In this document: piece after piece, positions 7,470 through 11,345 of the stretch | Numbering within the stretch: the stretch's first letter is position 1 | Layout: each line of letters begins with the position of its first letter | Assembly (NCBI GenBank): GCA_009602725.1 | Contig: WELB01000030.1 | Coordinates: forward strand, 264,304-275,648 | Direction: 5' to 3' | Length of the DNA stretch: 11,345 nucleotides | Source of the DNA: Spirogloea muscicola | Lineage: Eukaryota > Streptophyta > Zygnematophyceae > Spirogloeales > Spirogloeaceae | The notes under the pieces: model-generated | The model's database searches: none | Told to the model about the DNA's origin: nothing | What the model saw: the letters and a program-made list of their open reading frames with translations, nothing else | Made by a program: the position numbers and the translations under genes

Positions 7470-9432
7470 TTTTCTGAAGTGCAGTGATGCAACTAGATGT
7501 GACAATGGTACACCTATTGCCTGTTCAAGAAGACTGGACATTGCTGCTCGAAGATGCCTGAGCCAGGCCAAGAAGCTCTATGTAGTATGACATGAACGCA
7601 TCCTTAGAATGATAGTCCTCGACCTGCAGTGTATGAAAGCCAGAGCTGAACAAGTATTTGCAGGCACTGGGCGCCCCTGTGACACGTCTGTCAGTTGGGG
7701 CAAGTACGTTGTGATGCATTCGCTTCTTCTTGTTCATGTCAGTAAGCGGTGGCCTTGCTGATGCAGTTCCTGTGTTAGTCAACTCCACTTGCGGAATGGC
7801 AGGCATAACTAGGCCAGAAATGACTGCCTGCTGCACACATCCGGGCAGTCTAAATCAATAGATCTGAATAGTGATGGGCAAAACCTCAACTTCAACTGCA
7901 AGCAGTCGCAGGTCAGCAGGAGATTTACTAGCGACACCATATGGACCTTGCTGACTTGACGTTCCAGGCCGTTATGCGCCAAGCTTGCTGAACACGGGCG
8001 CCTTAGGAGATTTACTGGGGCATGGAACGTCCCTTGCTGACTTGTTCTCGGCTATTTACGAACTCGAGCTCGTTGCACAGGCACTCTCATGGGCTTTCTG
8101 TGGCAGCTATTGGCCTCTGAGTGAATGGTGTCCACTGGCACAGACATTCGGTGATACTAAAGTGCATGTCAGTGTGCGTAGCAGGCAGTCATTCAGGCCC
8201 ATGTGCGCAAATTATAGCAGCTGGAGTATTCCACTTATACAGGGCTTAGACTAGCAAAGCCATTAGCAGTCGCTAAATTATTGGTGACTATTGAAGGGTA
8301 TCTTAGTTGCCCCCTCTCTGACATAGGAAGCACAGGGCGCCTAGTGCCTGCACTAGAGTACTGACTGTGGCTTTTGGACGAAACTGCTGGACAAGTCTTG
8401 CAAGAGTGCATTGAAAGTACGTGCATAGGGCCTGGAGCTTTGAACTTCAAAGCAATTGTCAGTCGTCTTGCACGCACTTGGTCGTCATGGACGCACTTGG
8501 TGAAGCAGTATCACAGAATCATCTTACCTATCCCTGTTCCTGTGCGTCTGAGCATATACTTATATCCTGCTGCAGATTTTGCTCCCGGTCAAGCAGATCA
8601 TCTCTGATTTTGCACTACGGCGCGTGTTGACACAGTAATCATATGCTCACATCAACAGTGTCGAGAATCGAAGAGTCAGTCGTTCACACGAGCTCACATG
8701 TCTTGCATAAGTAGCTCAACAAGTTTTCGCTTTCGATCGCAGATCTCATCATGAAAAACTGATCATTAATCTGATCTTCATCTTCAAAGTCCTGGATTGT
8801 CTAGAAATGCAGGGTTCTTCCTGCAGATGGCCGATATTTCTTTGGTTCATCACTGCGCAATCATGTGACATTGATCCCTTGACGTAGCCATCAAGAGAGC
8901 TCCCTCATCACCAGTGCCTGTACAGTTGTCACTCAACGACAGCCGATCAATTGAAGTTGTTCATAGCAGAGTTAGCCACTCCCTTGGACTTGGCTGATCG
9001 GGTGTGCTAGCTTCGTTTAGATACATCATGACAAGTACTAATTTAGCAAAGGGTAAACATGCCCAATTTCATCAGACCATAAGCTCCATCCGATGGCGAC
9101 ACTGCTAAATGCTGTAATAGTGTCGAGATGGTTCTCTTGGACAGAAGAAGGGATTACCTGCTTTCATGTTTGATGCTTCAGAATACATGCTGAAGTACTT
9201 GATAGCGCTTCCGACTGCTCCAATAGAGGTTATATTTTGACTTCCGGCAAAGGCGATGTGAGCACAGACGAGCAAGCTTGTCAGCGACCTGCCTTTTGCT
9301 CTTACTTGAGTTGCGACTGTGCTTGAGAATCAGGAGGGCAGAGGACACTGGGAAGAAATTCGTCGTGGCCCTTACAGCTCCGCTGCACCAGTTTCTAAGC
9401 CAAAGACAGGTCTGCTTGCCTCACACCCATGA
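7470..9432. other. Long intergenic stretch, no supported gene
   Basis: The first part is presumably the 3' UTR of the SOUL-family gene; no TGTAA-type polyadenylation signal was seen soon after its stop. The rest carries only short ORFs without family likeness. An 11-base ACGCACTTGGT is doubled at 8472-8482 and 8491-8501. GC content is visibly lower than in the coding blocks. I see no RNA gene or mobile element here. Confidence 0.4.
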
Positions 9433-9700
9433 TCATCTGCTCCATTCACTCTGTTGTACGCCGCTGGTCGTTTCGATGCATTCAGGAGAAGGCTGCCTGT
9501 TGGCACTCCTGCATTGTTTCTCATGCTGGTCTACAACAATATACCCGGTGGTTGGCCTGCAATGTATATACTATCCACGCTGAAAGTGTGGCAAGCGGCC
9601 ATGGTTGTTCACCGGCTGACTCCTGTACAAGAACAAGATCCATCTCGTTTTGTTGATGTAGATCAAGCTCTTGTCCAGTGGTCACACCTCATGCCGTAAG
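9433..9700 (+). CDS. Doubtful ORF or orphan exon ending at GTAAGT
   Basis: One frame is open from 9433 to a TAA at 9698-9700. That TAA overlaps a perfect splice donor, GTAAGT (9697-9702), so it could be either a stop or an exon end. The protein contains a hydrophobic LPVGTPALFLMLVYNN stretch and ends in FVDVDQALVQWSHLMP. This last stretch recalls weakly the region before the PFYAVKCN motif of ornithine decarboxylase-type enzymes. No such motif follows downstream, and the spacing is about three residues short, so I do not assign it. A possible acceptor lies at TTCAG (ending about 9484). Codon use is not biased. Confidence 0.18.
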
Positions 9701-10073
9701 TACCCAGGCTGCCAGTATGTTTGCCGCTTCAGTCAGGCGCAGTATGTTGCCAGGAATACAACTTCTAAGCACTCTTGAGTTGTCATCTGATTGATCGAGG
9801 CTCTGTAATACAAGTTGTGGACGATAGCCTCCTCTGAGCCTTCAAATAGATTGTCTTTTACTGCTCTGTAACCCGACGGCTCAAGCGTCCTATGTCAATG
9901 TAGTAACCGAGGAAAGCTAGCTCGTCGAAAGTGCACCAAGGAAAGCTAGCTAGTCCGAGGTCTGGATGTTCTCAAAGCTTGGTTAACAAATGAATAAGGC
10001 ACCATAACATACTGTGATCGCTGCAGAGCTCTAAGGGAGAGGGGGAAAGGAATGTTTCATATGTATGGCGTCT
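9701..10073. repeat. Spacer with duplicated AGCTAGCT motif
   Basis: GGAAAGCTAGCT occurs at 9911-9922 and 9940-9951; each contains the palindrome AGCTAGCT. The rest is unremarkable and lies downstream of the uL10 gene, so it includes its 3' UTR. No other feature is visible. Confidence 0.4.
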
Positions 10074-11345
10074 CTAAGAACTGCTGCCAGCTGCCTCTTC
10101 AGCTTCCAACTTGGCAACATATGCCTTCATTGTGAAGACCAAATTGGCTGCTGGAACCTGCATTTACCCAATAGACACGGGAAAGGTCAGGCAGAGCAAT
10201 GAGTACTGCCCCATATGGCCGAATAGATACGAACCTGATAAGAACGTTCAATCCTCATTGCCAACTGTGCTCGGCGGCTCACCTTGAGCTGCCCGACAAG
10301 CGCAATTGGGGGGCCGACAAGCGTGCCGAGTAGCTTGGCATAAATGTCCAGGCGCGTCGGCATAGACTCAAGGCTCTTGAAGTCCGCGGGGGCGTAGTAC
10401 TTCCCCTCAAAGATGGCGCCCGTGTAGTCATTTTCCAGCTTCTGCTCCTTCTGCATGTCCCTGACAGAGGCAGGAGCAGGCAGGCGCACAGCCAGCGCGT
10501 CAGCAACTGGCACGGCCACACTCCTTCCTGGCCCCTTGCACCACCAGGTTCAGAGGCGTACAGGGAGCAACCCACTGCCCAAGCTGAGCCCTGCGGGCAC
10601 TCGGGTGGCCTGTGACAGCCCATTGCAGCCAACAAGTCTTTGTGGAGCCACGATTGTCGCTCTATCTCTCAGTAAGGTGCCCAGCTATGGTCACATACAT
10701 TTGGCCCTGACACTGGGAAAGCATCTGACTGGCAACCGGCATGCCACGGAAGCGGAGCCCGATGGCCGACTTTGCACAGCAATGCAGCCGGGCTGGCCAG
10801 ACCAGTGCAGGCCCGGGTCGGCACCTGTAAGGCTTGAGCGCAGCCGGGATCTCGTCCGAGTGCACGAAGAGCCAGGCGTTCATGCCCTTCATGGCCGGCG
10901 TCAGCGGCTCGAAGGGCGTGCCCTCGATGGCCTTGCCCAGCAACTTATTCTTACACACCAAAAGGGTCGACGTCTCCGGCAGCTTGCGCCGGAGGTCCTC
11001 AAACTGCTTGACCTGCGCCACACAGCGACACGAGCACCGGGCGACCAAGGCCCGCCCCATCTCAGATCAGCAACTCAGCATATCAGCAATTGGGTCTTCA
11101 CAGACTCGAGCTGCTTCGTCTGCTCGCATTCAGGAGGCCGGGTTGCGGCTCTGGTGCAGCGACAGACAACCGCGGCGTCGGCGGCGGCGGCCGCAGCGGC
11201 TGCAACGCACCGTGAACTGCTTGTAGTCGATCCCAGCCAGCAGCCGGCAGTCCTCGAGCTGCTTCCGCGCCAGCTCCACCGTCTCTGTCTTCTTACCCTT
11301 ACTAATGGCGCCGCGCGCCCCGCCGCCGCCCGGCGCGGCGGCGGC
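10074..11345 (-). CDS. PRPL10: Plastid 50S ribosomal protein uL10c, 5' end outside window
   Basis: uL10 forms the base of the ribosomal stalk, binding 23S rRNA and carrying the bL12 dimers that recruit translation factors; this is the nucleus-encoded plastid form. Four exons are visible: 11345-11211, 11012-10825, 10460-10283, 10157-10074, with introns in phases 0, 2 and 0. Donors are GTGCGT, GTGCCG and GTGAGC; acceptors are GCAG, TCAG and GCAG. They encode 194 residues up to TAG. The first visible residues are Ala/Gly-rich, the end of a transit peptide, then GKKTETVELARKQLED. Diagnostic plant-type plastid stretches include AGIDYKQFTVKQFEDLRRKLP, CKNKLLGKAIEGTPFEPL, MKGMNAWLFVHSDEIPAALK (then PYR), FEGKYYAPADFKSLE and MPTRLDIYAKLLG. 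The protein ends in a short acidic/Ser tail EAEEAAGSSS. The frame is open to the window edge, so the start codon lies beyond 11345. Confidence 0.93.

Noticed and set aside
7525-7836. Minus-strand 103-codon ORF overlapping the region just after the SOUL gene
   Set aside because: It is open from ATG to stop, but has no recognisable motif or codon bias, and it lies over the likely 3' UTR of the SOUL gene. Too weak to annotate.
10834-11226. Plus-strand ORF opposite uL10 exons 1 and 2
   Set aside because: It is an antisense shadow of the uL10 exons and the GC-rich intron between them.
1-11345. tRNA, rRNA, CRISPR array, prokaryotic operon or phage-like genes
   Set aside because: None was seen. 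The intron-bearing nuclear gene structure makes prokaryotic features irrelevant here.

Overview
This window looks like nuclear DNA from a green alga. The genes are broken by short spliceosomal introns of about 125-365 bases with GT..AG ends. Two of the three confident genes encode plastid-targeted proteins: a chlorophyll a/b-binding antenna protein and the plastid form of ribosomal protein uL10. Their sequences are of the Viridiplantae type. GC-rich coding exons sit among long intergenic stretches full of repeats. A trebouxiophyte or related chlorophyte is my guess; the sequence does not fix the species.

Layout. Bases 1-1000 hold degenerate copies of a dispersed repeat with a conserved small hairpin, in both orientations, wrapped around a GC-rich exon-like minus-strand ORF (355-623). 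Bases 1000-1960 hold short tandem duplications and an unassigned plus-strand ORF (1470-1958). Bases 2098-3876 (minus) are a complete five-exon LHCII-type antenna gene of 270 aa, preceded by a G-run tract and a TATA-like box. Bases 4257-4830 are a second repeat cluster, including the fullest repeat copy. Bases 4830-5898 are mostly unassigned and include a GC-rich block open in several frames. Bases 5899-7469 (plus) are a four-exon SOUL/HBP heme-binding-family gene of 269 aa with a signal peptide and many cysteines. Bases 7470-10073 are largely empty apart from one doubtful ORF near 9433-9700. Bases 10074-11345 (minus) are the 3' four exons of plastid ribosomal protein uL10; its transit-peptide start lies beyond the window.

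The three confident genes are not an operon or a cluster with an obvious shared task. The antenna and uL10 genes serve the plastid. The SOUL protein is predicted to enter the secretory pathway. The antenna and SOUL genes are divergently oriented, but 2 kb of repeat-rich DNA separates them, so a shared promoter is unlikely.

I found no convincing new multi-gene system. The items most worth a second look are the hairpin repeat family and the exon-like ORF abutting one of its copies, two substitutions at functionally known antenna positions, and the secreted cysteine-rich SOUL protein. All exon joins were made by eye from reading frame, splice signals and family alignment. I could not test expression or search databases.
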